A stretch of 64,000 nt of DNA from contig CAUJGJ010000093.1 of NCBI GenBank assembly GCA_963170055.1, positions 1,264,001 to 1,328,000 of the forward strand. The letters run 5' to 3'. The translations under genes were made by a program, and so were the position numbers. The notes under the pieces are model-generated. The model saw nothing but the letters and a program-made list of their open reading frames with translations. It was not told the DNA's origin and made no database searches. The stretch's first letter is position 1. Each line of letters begins with the position of its first letter. The stretch is from Halisarca cf. caerulea. Lineage: Eukaryota > Porifera > Demospongiae > Chondrillida > Halisarcidae. Positions 1 through 10,350 of this stretch are shown here, one piece after another.

Positions 1-57
1 ATTTCAGCTTAAACAACTATTCCAATGTCTCTTTAAAATGTTAACGTTGCTAAATTT

Positions 58-80
58 AATTTTATCATAAGAATAAAATT
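58..80. repeat. 8-bp inverted repeat in the monomer (example copy)
   Basis: AATTTTAT (m58-65) and ATAAAATT (m73-80) are perfect reverse complements separated by the 7-base spacer CATAAGA. The dyad recurs in nearly every copy. It is imperfect in B (m73 T), G/G' (m74 C) and J (m78 T). As DNA it could extrude a small hairpin, and as RNA the + strand could form an 8-bp all-A/U stem. Whether either forms is not shown by the sequence. Confidence 0.85.
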
Positions 81-105
81 GTCAAAGTTGCAAATATCTT
101 AAAAA
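75..105. other. Roughly helix-phased A-tracts (example copy)
   Basis: Short A runs lie at m75-78, m84-86, m92-94 and m101-105, with centres about 8 to 10 bp apart, close to one helical turn. Phased A-tracts are known to bend DNA, so this half of each monomer is predicted to be curved. The type B change at m87-88 lengthens the second run to five As. The bend is an inference. Confidence 0.5.
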
Positions 106-133
106 CTTACTTAGTAACTTTCATTTAAAGCAA

Positions 134-266
134 ATTTCAGCTTAAACAACTATTCCAATGTCTCTTTAAAATGTTAACGTTGCTAAATGTAATTTTATCA
201 TAAGATTAAAATTGTCAAAAATGCAAATATCTTAAAAACTGACTTAGTAACTTTCATTTAAAGCAA
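134..266 (+). repeat. Type B monomer
   Basis: Differs from type A at m56 (T to G, AAATGTAAT), m73 (A to T, GATTAAAATT), m87-88 (GT to AA, giving GTCAAAAATG) and m108 (G, CTGAC). The m73 change mispairs the base of the inverted repeat at m65/m73 and turns AATAAA into ATTAAA. Type B normally sits between A and C, or between G/G' and C''. Confidence 0.93.
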
Positions 267-399
267 ATTTCAGCTTAAACAACTATTCCAATGTCTCTTT
301 AAAAATTTAACGTTGCTAAATTTAATTTTATCATAAGAATAAAATTGTCAAAGTTGCAAATATCTTAAAAACTGACTTAGTAACTTTCATATAAAGCCA
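267..399 (+). repeat. Type C monomer
   Basis: Marked by AT instead of TG at m39-40 (a run of five As, then TTTAACG), GTCAAAGTTG at m81-90, G at m108 and the tail ATATAAAGCCA (m125 A, m132 C). It precedes D. A derived form, C'', with C at m30 (GTCCC), appears from about 14.63 kb; examples start at 14627 and 15159. Confidence 0.93.
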
Positions 400-532
400 A
401 TTTCGGCTTAAACAACTATTCCAATGTCTCTTTAAAATGTTAATGTTTCTAAATTTAATTTTATCATAAGAATAAAATTCCCAAAGTTGCAAATATCTTA
501 AAAACTGACTTAGTAACTTTCATTTAAAGCAA
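400..532 (+). repeat. Type D monomer, CpG-less
   Basis: The usual TTAACGTTGC at m41-50 is TTAATGTTTC, so the only CpG of the monomer is lost (m45 C to T) and m49 is T. It has CCCAAAG at m81-87, G at m108 and the TTTAAAGCAA tail. This copy also has G at m6 (TTTCGG), shared only with the type D copy starting at 2129. Type D runs from here to the copy ending at 42686 and was not found further right. Confidence 0.93.
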
Positions 533-665
533 ATTTCAGCTTAAACAACTATTCCAATGTCTCTTTAAAATGTTAACGTTGCTAAATTTAATTTTATCAT
601 AAGAATATAATTGTCAAAGTTGAAAATATCTTAAAAACTGACTTAGTAACTTTCATATAAAGCCA
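533..665 (+). repeat. Type E monomer
   Basis: Marked by A at m91 (TTGAAAAT), with GTCAAAGTTG, G at m108 and the ATATAAAGCCA tail. It heads the 4-mer E-B'-C-D. This copy has the private change GAATATAATT in the right arm of the inverted repeat. Type E recurs at 2262, 4789, 5321, 7582 and in the later duplicated blocks. Confidence 0.9.
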
Positions 666-798
666 ATTTTAGCTTAAACAACTATTCCAATGTCTCTTTA
701 AAATGTTAACGTTGCTAAATGTAATTTTATCATAAGATTAAAATTGTCAAAAATGCAAATATCTTAAAAACTGACTTAGTAACTTTCATTTAAAGCAA
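666..798 (+). repeat. Type B' monomer
   Basis: Same as type B but with T at m5 (ATTTTAG). It always follows a monomer ending ATATAAAGCCA, so the m125/m132 tail and the m5 state are linked across the monomer boundary. A relative, B'', has ATTTTAG and G at m56 but A at m73 (GAATAAAATTGTCAAAAATG). It replaces B' from about 38.2 kb to the right end; examples start at 38163 and 41623. Confidence 0.9.
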
Positions 799-1729
799 AT
801 TTCAGCTTAAACAACTATTCCAATGTCTCTTTAAAAATTTAACGTTGCTAAATTTAATTTTATCATAAGAATAAAATTGTCAAAGTTGCAAATATCTTAA
901 AAACTGACTTAGTAACTTTCATATAAAGCCAATTTCAGCTTAAACAACTATTCCAATGTCTCTTTAAAATGTTAATGTTTCTAAATTTAATTTTATCATA
1001 AGAATAAAATTCCCAAAGTTGCAAATATCTTAAAAACTGACTTAGTAACTTTCATTTAAAGCAAATTTCAGCTTAAACAACTATTCCAATGTCTCTTTAA
1101 AATGTTAACGTTGCTAAATTTAATTTTATCATAAGAATAAAATTGTCAAAGTTGCAAATATCTTAAAAACTTACTTAGTAACTTTCATTTAAAGCAAATT
1201 TCAGCTTAAACAACTATTCCAATGTCTCTTTAAAATGTTAACGTTGCTAAATGTAATTTTATCATAAGATTAAAATTGTCAAAAATGCAAATATCTTAAA
1301 AACTGACTTAGTAACTTTCATTTAAAGCAAATTTCAGCTTAAACAACTATTCCAATGTCTCTTTAAAAATTTAACGTTGCTAAATTTAATTTTATCATAA
1401 GAATAAAATTGTCAAAGTTGCAAATATCTTAAAAACTGACTTAGTAACTTTCATATAAAGCCAATTTCAGCTTAAACAACTATTCCAATGTCTCTTTAAA
1501 ATGTTAATGTTTCTAAATTTAATTTTATCATAAGAATAATATTCCCAAAGTTGCAAATATCTTAAAAACTGACTTAGTAACTTTCATTTAAAGCAAATTT
1601 CAGCTTAAACAACTATTCCAATGTCTCTTTAAAATGTTAACGTTGCTAAATTTAATTTTATCATAAGAATAAAATTCCCAAAGTTGCAAATATCTTAAAA
1701 ACTCACTTAGTAACTTTCATTTAAAGCAA

Positions 1730-2793
1730 ATTTCAGCTTAAACAACTATTCCAATGTCTCTTTAAAATGTTAACGTTGCTAAATTTAATTTTATCATAAG
1801 AATAAAATTGTCAAAGTTGCAAATATCTTAAAAACTTACTTAGTAACTTTCATTTAAAGCAAATTTCAGCTTAAACAACTATTCCAATGTCTCTTTAAAA
1901 TGTTAACGTTGCTAAATGTAATTTTATCATAAGATTAAAATTGTCAAAAATGCAAATATCTTAAAAACTGACTTAGTAACTTTCATTTAAAGCAAATTTC
2001 AGCTTAAACAACTATTCCAATGTCTCTTTAAAAATTTAACGTTGCTAAATTTAATTTTATCATAAGAATAAAATTGTCAAAGTTGCAAATATCTTAAAAA
2101 CTGACTTAGTAACTTTCATATAAAGCCAATTTCGGCTTAAACAACTATTCCAATGTCTCTTTAAAATGTTAATGTTTCTAAATTTAATTTTATCATAAGA
2201 ATAAAATTCCCAAAGTTGCAAATATCTTAAAAACTGACTTAGTAACTTTCATTTAAAGCAAATTTCAGCTTAAACAACTATTCCAATGTCTCTTTAAAAT
2301 GTTAACGTTGCTAAATTTAATTTTATCATAAGAATAAAATTGTCAAAGTTGAAAATATCTTAAAAACTGACTTAGTAACTTTCATATAAAGCCAATTTTA
2401 GCTTAAACAACTATTCCAATGTCTCTTTAAAATGTTAACGTTGCTAAATGTAATTTTATCATAAGATTAAAATTGTCAAAAATGCAAATATCTTAAAAAC
2501 TGACTTAGTAACTTTCATTTAAAGCAAATTTCAGCTTAAACAACTATTCCAATGTCTCTTTAAAAATTTAACGTTGCTAAATTTAATTTTATCATAAGAA
2601 TAAAATTGTCAAAGTTGCAAATATCTTAAAAACTGACTTAGTAACTTTCATATAAAGCCAATTTCAGCTTAAACAACTATTCCAATGTCTCTTTAAAATG
2701 TTAATGTTTCTAAATTTAATTTTATCATAAGAATAAAATTCCCAAAGTTGCAAATATCTTAAAAACTGACTTAGTAACTTTCATTTAAAGCAA
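1730..2793 (+). repeat. 8-monomer block, right copy
   Basis: Repeats the monomer order and the private TTTCGG variant of 1-1064. The intervening monomers (1065-1729, A-B-C-D-F) belong to the same duplicated register. Downstream the type order departs from the left copy at the F monomer at 2794. Confidence 0.85.
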
Positions 2794-4788
2794 ATTTCAG
2801 CTTAAACAACTATTCCAATGTCTCTTTAAAATGTTAACGTTGCTAAATTTAATTTTATCATAAGAATATAATTCCCAAAGTTGCAAATATCTTAAAAACT
2901 TACTTAGTAACTTTCATTTAAAGCAAATTTCAGCTTAAACAACTATTCCAATGTCTCTTTAAAATGTTAACGTTGCTAAATTTAATTTTATCATAAGAAT
3001 AAAATTGTCAAAGTTGCAAATATCTTAAAAACTTACTTAGTAACTTTCATTTAAAGCAAATTTCAGCTTAAACAACTATTCCAATGTCTCTTTAAAATGT
3101 TAACGTTGCTAAATGTAATTTTATCATAAGATTAAAATTGTCAAAAATGCAAATATCTTAAAAACTGACTTAGTAACTTTCATTTAAAGCAAATTTCAGC
3201 TTAAACAACTATTCCAATGTCTCTTTAAAAATTTAACGTTGCTAAATTTAATTTTATCATAAGAATAAAATTGTCAAAGTTGCAAATATCTTAAAAACTG
3301 ACTTAGTAACTTTCATATAAAGCCAATTTCAGCTTAAACAACTATTCCAATGTCTCTTTAAAATGTTAATGTTTCTAAATTTAATTTTATCATAAGAATA
3401 AAATTCCCAAAGTTGCAAATATCTTAAAAACTGACTTAGTAACTTTCATTTAAAGCAAATTTCAGCTTAAACAACTATTCCAATGTCTCTTTAAAATGTT
3501 AACGTTGCTAAATTTAATTTTATCATAAGAATAAAATTCCCAAAGTTGCAAATATCTTAAAAACTTACTTAGTAACTTTCATTTAAAGCAAATTTCAGCT
3601 TAAACAACTATTCCAATGTCTCTTTAAAATGTTAACGTTGCTAAATTTAATTTTATCATAAGAATAAAATTGTCAAAGTTGCAAATATCTTAAAAACTTA
3701 CTTAGTAACTTTCATTTAAAGCAAATTTCAGCTTAAACAACTATTCCAATGTCTCTTTAAAATGTTAACGTTGCTAAATGTAATTTTATCATAAGATTAA
3801 AATTGTCAAAAATGCAAATATCTTAAAAACTGACTTAGTAACTTTCATTTAAAGCAAATTTCAGCTTAAACAACTATTCCAATGTCTCTTTAAAAATTTA
3901 ACGTTGCTAAATTTAATTTTATCATAAGAATAAAATTGTCAAAGTTGCAAATATCTTAAAAACTGACTTAGTAACTTTCATATAAAGCCAATTTCAGCTT
4001 AAACAACTATTCCAATGTCTCTTTAAAATGTTAATGTTTCTAAATTTAATTTTATCATAAGAATAAAATTCCCAAAGTTGCAAATATCTTAAAAACTGAC
4101 TTAGTAACTTTCATTTAAAGCAAATTTCAGCTTAAACAACTATTCCAATGTCTCTTTAAAATGTTAACGTTGCTAAATTTAATTTTATCATAAGAATAAA
4201 ATTCCCAAAGTTGCAAATATCTTAAAAACTTACTTAGTAACTTTCATTTAAAGCAAATTTCAGCTTAAACAACTATTCCAATGTCTCTTTAAAATGTTAA
4301 CGTTGCTAAATTTAATTTTATCATAAGAATAAAATTGTCAAAGTTGCAAATATCTTAAAAACTTACTTAGTAACTTTCATTTAAAGCAAATTTCAGCTTA
4401 AACAACTATTCCAATGTCTCTTTAAAATGTTAACGTTGCTAAATGTAATTTTATCATAAGATTAAAATTGTCAAAAATGCAAATATCTTAAAAACTGACT
4501 TAGTAACTTTCATTTAAAGCAAATTTCAGCTTAAACAACTATTCCAATGTCTCTTTAAAAATTTAACGTTGCTAAATTTAATTTTATCATAAGAATAAAA
4601 TTGTCAAAGTTGCAAATATCTTAAAAACTGACTTAGTAACTTTCATATAAAGCCAATTTCAGCTTAAACAACTATTCCAATGTCTCTTTAAAATGTTAAT
4701 GTTTCTAAATTTAATTTTATCATAAGAATAAAATTCCCAAAGTTGCAAATATCTTAAAAACTGACTTAGTAACTTTCATTTAAAGCAA
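2794..4788 (+). repeat. Three tandem F-A-B-C-D 5-mers (665 bp each)
   Basis: Units start at 2794, 3459 and 4124, each with monomers F, A, B, C, D in order. This is the cleanest run of the 5-mer. The F monomer of the first unit has GAATATAATT instead of GAATAAAATT. Confidence 0.9.
3459..3591 (+). repeat. Type F monomer
   Basis: Combines TTAACGTTGC at m41-50 with CCCAAAG at m81-87, T at m108 and the TTTAAAGCAA tail. It heads the 5-mer F-A-B-C-D. It looks like a D monomer with the CpG intact, or an A monomer with the CCC block, so it may itself be an old recombinant; that origin is inferred. Confidence 0.9.
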
Positions 4789-5852
4789 ATTTCAGCTTAA
4801 ACAACTATTCCAATGTCTCTTTAAAATGTTAACGTTGCTAAATTTAATTTTATCATAAGAATAAAATTGTCAAAGTTGAAAATATCTTAAAAACTGACTT
4901 AGTAACTTTCATATAAAGCCAATTTTAGCTTAAACAACTATTCCAATGTCTCTTTAAAATGTTAACGTTGCTAAATGTAATTTTATCATAAGATTAAAAT
5001 TGTCAAAAATGCAAATATCTTAAAAACTGACTTAGTAACTTTCATTTAAAGCAAATTTCAGCTTAAACAACTATTCCAATGTCTCTTTAAAAATTTAACG
5101 TTGCTAAATTTAATTTTATCATAAGAATAAAATTGTCAAAGTTGCAAATATCTTAAAAACTGACTTAGTAACTTTCATATAAAGCCAATTTCAGCTTAAA
5201 CAACTATTCCAATGTCTCTTTAAAATGTTAATGTTTCTAAATTTAATTTTATCATAAGAATAAAATTCCCAAAGTTGCAAATATCTTAAAAACTGACTTA
5301 GTAACTTTCATTTAAAGCAAATTTCAGCTTAAACAACTATTCCAATGTCTCTTTAAAATGTTAACGTTGCTAAATTTAATTTTATCATAAGAATAAAATT
5401 GTCAAAGTTGAAAATATCTTAAAAACTGACTTAGTAACTTTCATATAAAGCCAATTTTAGCTTAAACAACTATTCCAATGTCTCTTTAAAATGTTAACGT
5501 TGCTAAATGTAATTTTATCATAAGATTAAAATTGTCAAAAATGCAAATATCTTAAAAACTGACTTAGTAACTTTCATTTAAAGCAAATTTCAGCTTAAAC
5601 AACTATTCCAATGTCTCTTTAAAAATTTAACGTTGCTAAATTTAATTTTATCATAAGAATAAAATTGTCAAAGTTGCAAATATCTTAAAAACTGACTTAG
5701 TAACTTTCATATAAAGCCAATTTCAGCTTAAACAACTATTCCAATGTCTCTTTAAAATGTTAATGTTTCTAAATTTAATTTTATCATAAGAATAAAATTC
5801 CCAAAGTTGCAAATATCTTAAAAACTGACTTAGTAACTTTCATTTAAAGCAA
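4789..5852 (+). repeat. Two tandem E-B'-C-D 4-mers (532 bp each)
   Basis: Units start at 4789 and 5321, each led by an E monomer with A at m91 and continued by B' (ATTTTAG), C and D. It directly follows the 5-mer run, so the two HOR families abut cleanly at a monomer boundary. Confidence 0.9.
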
Positions 5853-6118
5853 ATTTCAGCTTAAACAACTATTCCAATGTCTCTTTAAAATGTTAACGTT
5901 GCTAAATTTAATTTTATCATAAGAATAAAATTCCCAAAGTTGCAAATATCTTAAAAACTTACTTAGTAACTTTCATTTAAAGCAAATTTCAGCTTAAACA
6001 ACTATTCCAATGTCTCTTTAAAATGTTAACGTTGCTAAATTTAATTTTATCATAAGAATAAAATTGTCAAAGTTGCAAATATCTTAAAAACTTACTTAGT
6101 AACTTTCATTTAAAGCAA

Positions 6119-6251
6119 ATTTCAGCTTAAACAACTATTCCAATGTCTCTTTAAAATGTTAACGTTGCTAAATGTAATTTTATCATAAGATTAAAATTGT
6201 CAAAAATGCAAATATCTTAAAAACTGACTTAGTAACTTTCATATAAAGCCA
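6119..6251 (+). repeat. Hybrid B/C monomer, exchange junction
   Basis: The first about 110 bp are type B (m56 G, m73 T, GTCAAAAATG) but the tail is ATATAAAGCCA, as in type C. It is followed directly by a D-like monomer (with AAGGTTTC instead of AATGTTTC). One C monomer is therefore missing. The simplest reading is an unequal exchange inside the last part of the monomer. Confidence 0.8.
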
Positions 6252-7980
6252 ATTTCAGCTTAAACAACTATTCCAATGTCTCTTTAAAATGTTAAGGTTT
6301 CTAAATTTAATTTTATCATAAGAATAAAATTCCCAAAGTTGCAAATATCTTAAAAACTGACTTAGTAACTTTCATTTAAAGCAAATTTCAGCTTAAACAA
6401 CTATTCCAATGTCTCTTTAAAATGTTAACGTTGCTAAATTTAATTTTATCATAAGAATAAAATTCCCAAAGTTGCAAATATCTTAAAAACTTACTTAGTA
6501 ACTTTCATTTAAAGCAAATTTCAGCTTAAACAACTATTCCAATGTCTCTTTAAAATGTTAACGTTGCTAAATTTAATTTTATCATAAGAATAAAATTGTC
6601 AAAGTTGCAAATATCTTAAAAACTTACTTAGTAACTTTCATTTAAAGCAAATTTCAGCTTAAACAACTATTCCAATGTCTCTTTAAAATGTTAACGTTGC
6701 TAAATGTAATTTTATCATAAGATTAAAATTGTCAAAAATGCAAATATCTTAAAAACTGACTTAGTAACTTTCATTTAAAGCAAATTTCAGCTTAAACAAC
6801 TATTCCAATGTCTCTTTAAAAATTTAACGTTGCTAAATTTAATTTTATCATAAGAATAAAATTGTCAAAGTTGCAAATATCTTAAAAACTGACTTAGTAA
6901 CTTTCATATAAAGCCAATTTCAGCTTAAACAACTATTCCAATGTCTCTTTAAAATGTTAACGTTGCTAAATTTAATTTTATCATAAGAATAAAATTCCCA
7001 AAGTTGCAAATATCTTAAAAACTTACTTAGTAACTTTCATTTAAAGCAAATTTCAGCTTAAACAACTATTCCAATGTCTCTTTAAAATGTTAACGTTGCT
7101 AAATTTAATTTTATCATAAGAATAAAATTGTCAAAGTTGCAAATATCTTAAAAACTTACTTAGTAACTTTCATTTAAAGCAAATTTCAGCTTAAACAACT
7201 ATTCCAATGTCTCTTTAAAATGTTAACGTTGCTAAATGTAATTTTATCATAAGATTAAAATTGTCAAAAATGCAAATATCTTAAAAACTGACTTAGTAAC
7301 TTTCATTTAAAGCAAATTTCAGCTTAAACAACTATTCCAATGTCTCTTTAAAAATTTAACGTTGCTAAATTTAATTTTATCATAAGAATAAAATTGTCAA
7401 AGTTGCAAATATCTTAAAAACTGACTTAGTAACTTTCATATAAAGCCAATTTCAGCTTAAACAACTATTCCAATGTCTCTTTAAAATGTTAATGTTTCTA
7501 AATTTAATTTTATCATAAGAATAAAATTCCCAAAGTTGCAAATATCTTAAAAACTGACTTAGTAACTTTCATTTAAAGCAAATTTCAGCTTAAACAACTA
7601 TTCCAATGTCTCTTTAAAATGTTAACGTTGCTAAATTTAATTTTATCATAAGAATAAAATTGTCAAAGTTGAAAATATCTTAAAAACTGACTTAGTAACT
7701 TTCATATAAAGCCAATTTTAGCTTAAACAACTATTCCAATGTCTCTTTAAAATGTTAACGTTGCTAAATGTAATTTTATCATAAGATTAAAATTGTCAAA
7801 AATGCAAATATCTTAAAAACTGACTTAGTAACTTTCATTTAAAGCAAATTTCAGCTTAAACAACTATTCCAATGTCTCTTTAAAAATTTAACGTTGCTAA
7901 ATTTAATTTTATCATAAGAATAAAATTGTCAAAGTTGCAAATATCTTAAAAACTGACTTAGTAACTTTCATATAAAGCCA

Positions 7981-8113
7981 ATTTCAGCTTAAACAACTAT
8001 TCCAATGTCTCTTTAAAATGTTAATGTTTCTAAATTTAATTTTATCATAAGAATAAAATTCCCAAAGTTGCAAATATCTTAAAAACTGACTTAGTAACTT
8101 TCATATAAAGCCA
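7981..8113 (+). repeat. Hybrid D/E monomer, exchange junction
   Basis: Type D through m108 but ending ATATAAAGCCA, and followed at once by B' (ATTTTAG at 8114). The E monomer is missing, so this copy joins D to the tail of E. Confidence 0.8.
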
Positions 8114-9709
8114 ATTTTAGCTTAAACAACTATTCCAATGTCTCTTTAAAATGTTAACGTTGCTAAATGTAATTTTATCATAAGATTAAAATTGTCAAAA
8201 ATGCAAATATCTTAAAAACTGACTTAGTAACTTTCATTTAAAGCAAATTTCAGCTTAAACAACTATTCCAATGTCTCTTTAAAAATTTAACGTTGCTAAA
8301 TTTAATTTTATCATAAGAATAAAATTGTCAAAGTTGCAAATATCTTAAAAACTGACTTAGTAACTTTCATATAAAGCCAATTTCAGCTTAAACAACTATT
8401 CCAATGTCTCTTTAAAATGTTAATGTTTCTAAATTTAATTTTATCATAAGAATAAAATTCCCAAAGTTGCAAATATCTTAAAAACTGACTTAGTAACTTT
8501 CATTTAAAGCAAATTTCAGCTTAAACAACTATTCCAATGTCTCTTTAAAATGTTAACGTTGCTAAATTCAATTTTATCATAAGAATAAAATTCCCAAAGT
8601 TGCAAATATCTTAAAAACTTACTTAGTAACTTTCATTTAAAGCAAATTTCAGCTTAAACAACTATTCCAATGTCTCTTTAAAATGTTAACGTTGCTAAAT
8701 TTAATTTTATCATAAGAATAAAATTGTCAAAGTTGCAAATATCTTAAAAACTTACTTAGTAACTTTCATTTAAAGCAAATTTCAGCTTAAACAACTATTC
8801 CAATGTCTCTTTAAAATGTTAACGTTGCTAAATGTAATTTTATCATAAGATTAAAATTGTCAAAAATGCAAATATCTTAAAAACTGACTTAGTAACTTTC
8901 ATTTAAAGCAAATTTCAGCTTAAACAACTATTCCAATGTCTCTTTAAAAATTTAACGTTGCTAAATTTAATTTTATCATAAGAATAAAATTGTCAAAGTT
9001 GCAAATATCTTAAAAACTGACTTAGTAACTTTCATATAAAGCCAATTTCAGCTTAAACAACTATTCCAATGTCTCTTTAAAATGTTAATGTTTCTAAATT
9101 TAATTTTATCATAAGAATAAAATTCCCAAAGTTGCAAATATCTTAAAAACTGACTTAGTAACTTTCATTTAAAGCAAATTTCAGCTTAAACAACTATTCC
9201 AATGTCTCTTTAAAATGTTAACGTTGCTAAATTTAATTTTATCATAAGAATAAAATTCCCAAAGTTGCAAATATCTTAAAAACTTACTTAGTAACTTTCA
9301 TTTAAAGCAAATTTCAGCTTAAACAACTATTCCAATGTCTCTTTAAAATGTTAACGTTGCTAAATTTAATTTTATCATAAGAATAATATTGTCAAAGTTG
9401 CAAATATCTTAAAAACTTACTTAGTAACTTTCATTTAAAGCAAATTTCAGCTTAAACAACTATTCCAATGTCTCTTTAAAATGTTAACGTTGCTAAATGT
9501 AATTTTATCATAAGATTAAAATTGTCAAAAATGCAAATATCTTAAAAACTGACTTAGTAACTTTCATTTAAAGCAAATTTCAGCTTAAACAACTATTCCA
9601 ATGTCTCTTTAAAAATTTAACGTTGCTAAATTTAATTTTATCATAAGAATAAAATTGTCAAAGTTGCAAATATCTTAAAAACTGACTTAGTAACTTTCAT
9701 ATAAAGCCA

Positions 9710-9842
9710 ATTTCAGCTTAAACAACTATTCCAATGTCTCTTTAAAATGTTAATGTTTCTAAATTTAATTTTATCATAAGATTAAAATTGTCAAAAATGC
9801 AAATATCTTAAAAACTGACTTAGTAACTTTCATTTAAAGCAA
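9710..9842 (+). repeat. Hybrid D/B monomer, exchange junction
   Basis: The left half is type D (TTAATGTTTC, T at m56). The right half is type B (GATTAAAATT, GTCAAAAATG). The switch lies between m56 and m73, inside or beside the inverted repeat. The next monomer is C. Confidence 0.85.
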
Positions 9843-10346
9843 ATTTCAGCTTAAACAACTATTCCAATGTCTCTTTAAAAATTTAACGTTGCTAAATTTA
9901 ATTTTATCATAAGAATAAAATTGTCAAAGTTGCAAATATCTTAAAAACTGACTTAGTAACTTTCATATAAAGCCAATTTCAGCTTAAACAACTATTCCAA
10001 TGTCTCTTTAAAATGTTAATGTTTCTAAATTTAATTTTATCATAAGAATAAAATTCCCAAAGTTGCAAATATCTTAAAAACTGACTTAGTAACTTTCATT
10101 TAAAGCAAATTTCAGCTTAAACAACTATTCCAATGTCTCTTTAAAATGTTAACGTTGCTAAATTTAATTTTATCATAAGAATAAAATTCCCAAAGTTGCA
10201 AATATCTTAAAAACTTACTTAGTAACTTTCATTTAAAGCAAATTTCAGCTTAAACAACTATTCCAATGTCTCTTTAAAATGTTAACGTTGCTAAATTTAA
10301 TTTTATCATAAGAATAATATTGTCAAAGTTGCAAATATCTTAAAAA

Positions 10347-10350
10347 CTTA
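10347..10350 (+). other. 4-bp deletion in a type A monomer
   Basis: The CTTACTTAG normally found at m106-114 of type A is CTTAG here, so one CTTA of a direct CTTA-CTTA pair is lost. This is a typical replication-slippage event. The monomer 10242-10370 is 129 bp, and all later copies are shifted by 4. Confidence 0.9.

Larger units (their letters stand above)
1..133 (+). repeat. Type A monomer, used as coordinate reference m1-m133
   Basis: Reference monomer. Diagnostic states are TG at m39-40, TTAACG at m41-46, T at m56, GAATAAAATT at m71-80, GTCAAAGTTG at m81-90, T at m108 (CTTAC) and the tail TTTAAAGCAA at m124-133. It contains overlapping palindromes GTTAAC and AACGTT (m40-48) and the inverted repeat m58-65/m73-80. 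In HORs type A follows F and precedes B. Confidence 0.95.
1..1064 (+). repeat. 8-monomer block, left copy of a 13-monomer-offset duplication
   Basis: A-B-C-D-E-B'-C-D. It recurs 1729 bp (13 monomers) downstream at 1730-2793, including the rare G at m6 of the D monomer (TTTCGG at 402 and 2131). That variant is seen nowhere else in the window. One difference is GAATATAATT in the left E monomer. Confidence 0.85.

Noticed and set aside
58..80. Rho-independent terminator
   Set aside because: The 8-bp stem is entirely A/U, with no GC pairs and no following U-tract. It occurs in every monomer.
127..144. AAGC...GCTT inverted repeat across the monomer boundary
   Set aside because: Only 4 bp of stem around an 8-base loop. 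This is expected by chance in such DNA, and the arms are altered in many types (GCCA, GAAA).
400..418. CENP-B box at the TTTCGG variant
   Set aside because: The published core is NTTCGNNNNANNCGGGN. The TTCG and central A fit in the two TTTCGG monomers, but CGGG is absent, and standard monomers lack even TTCG.
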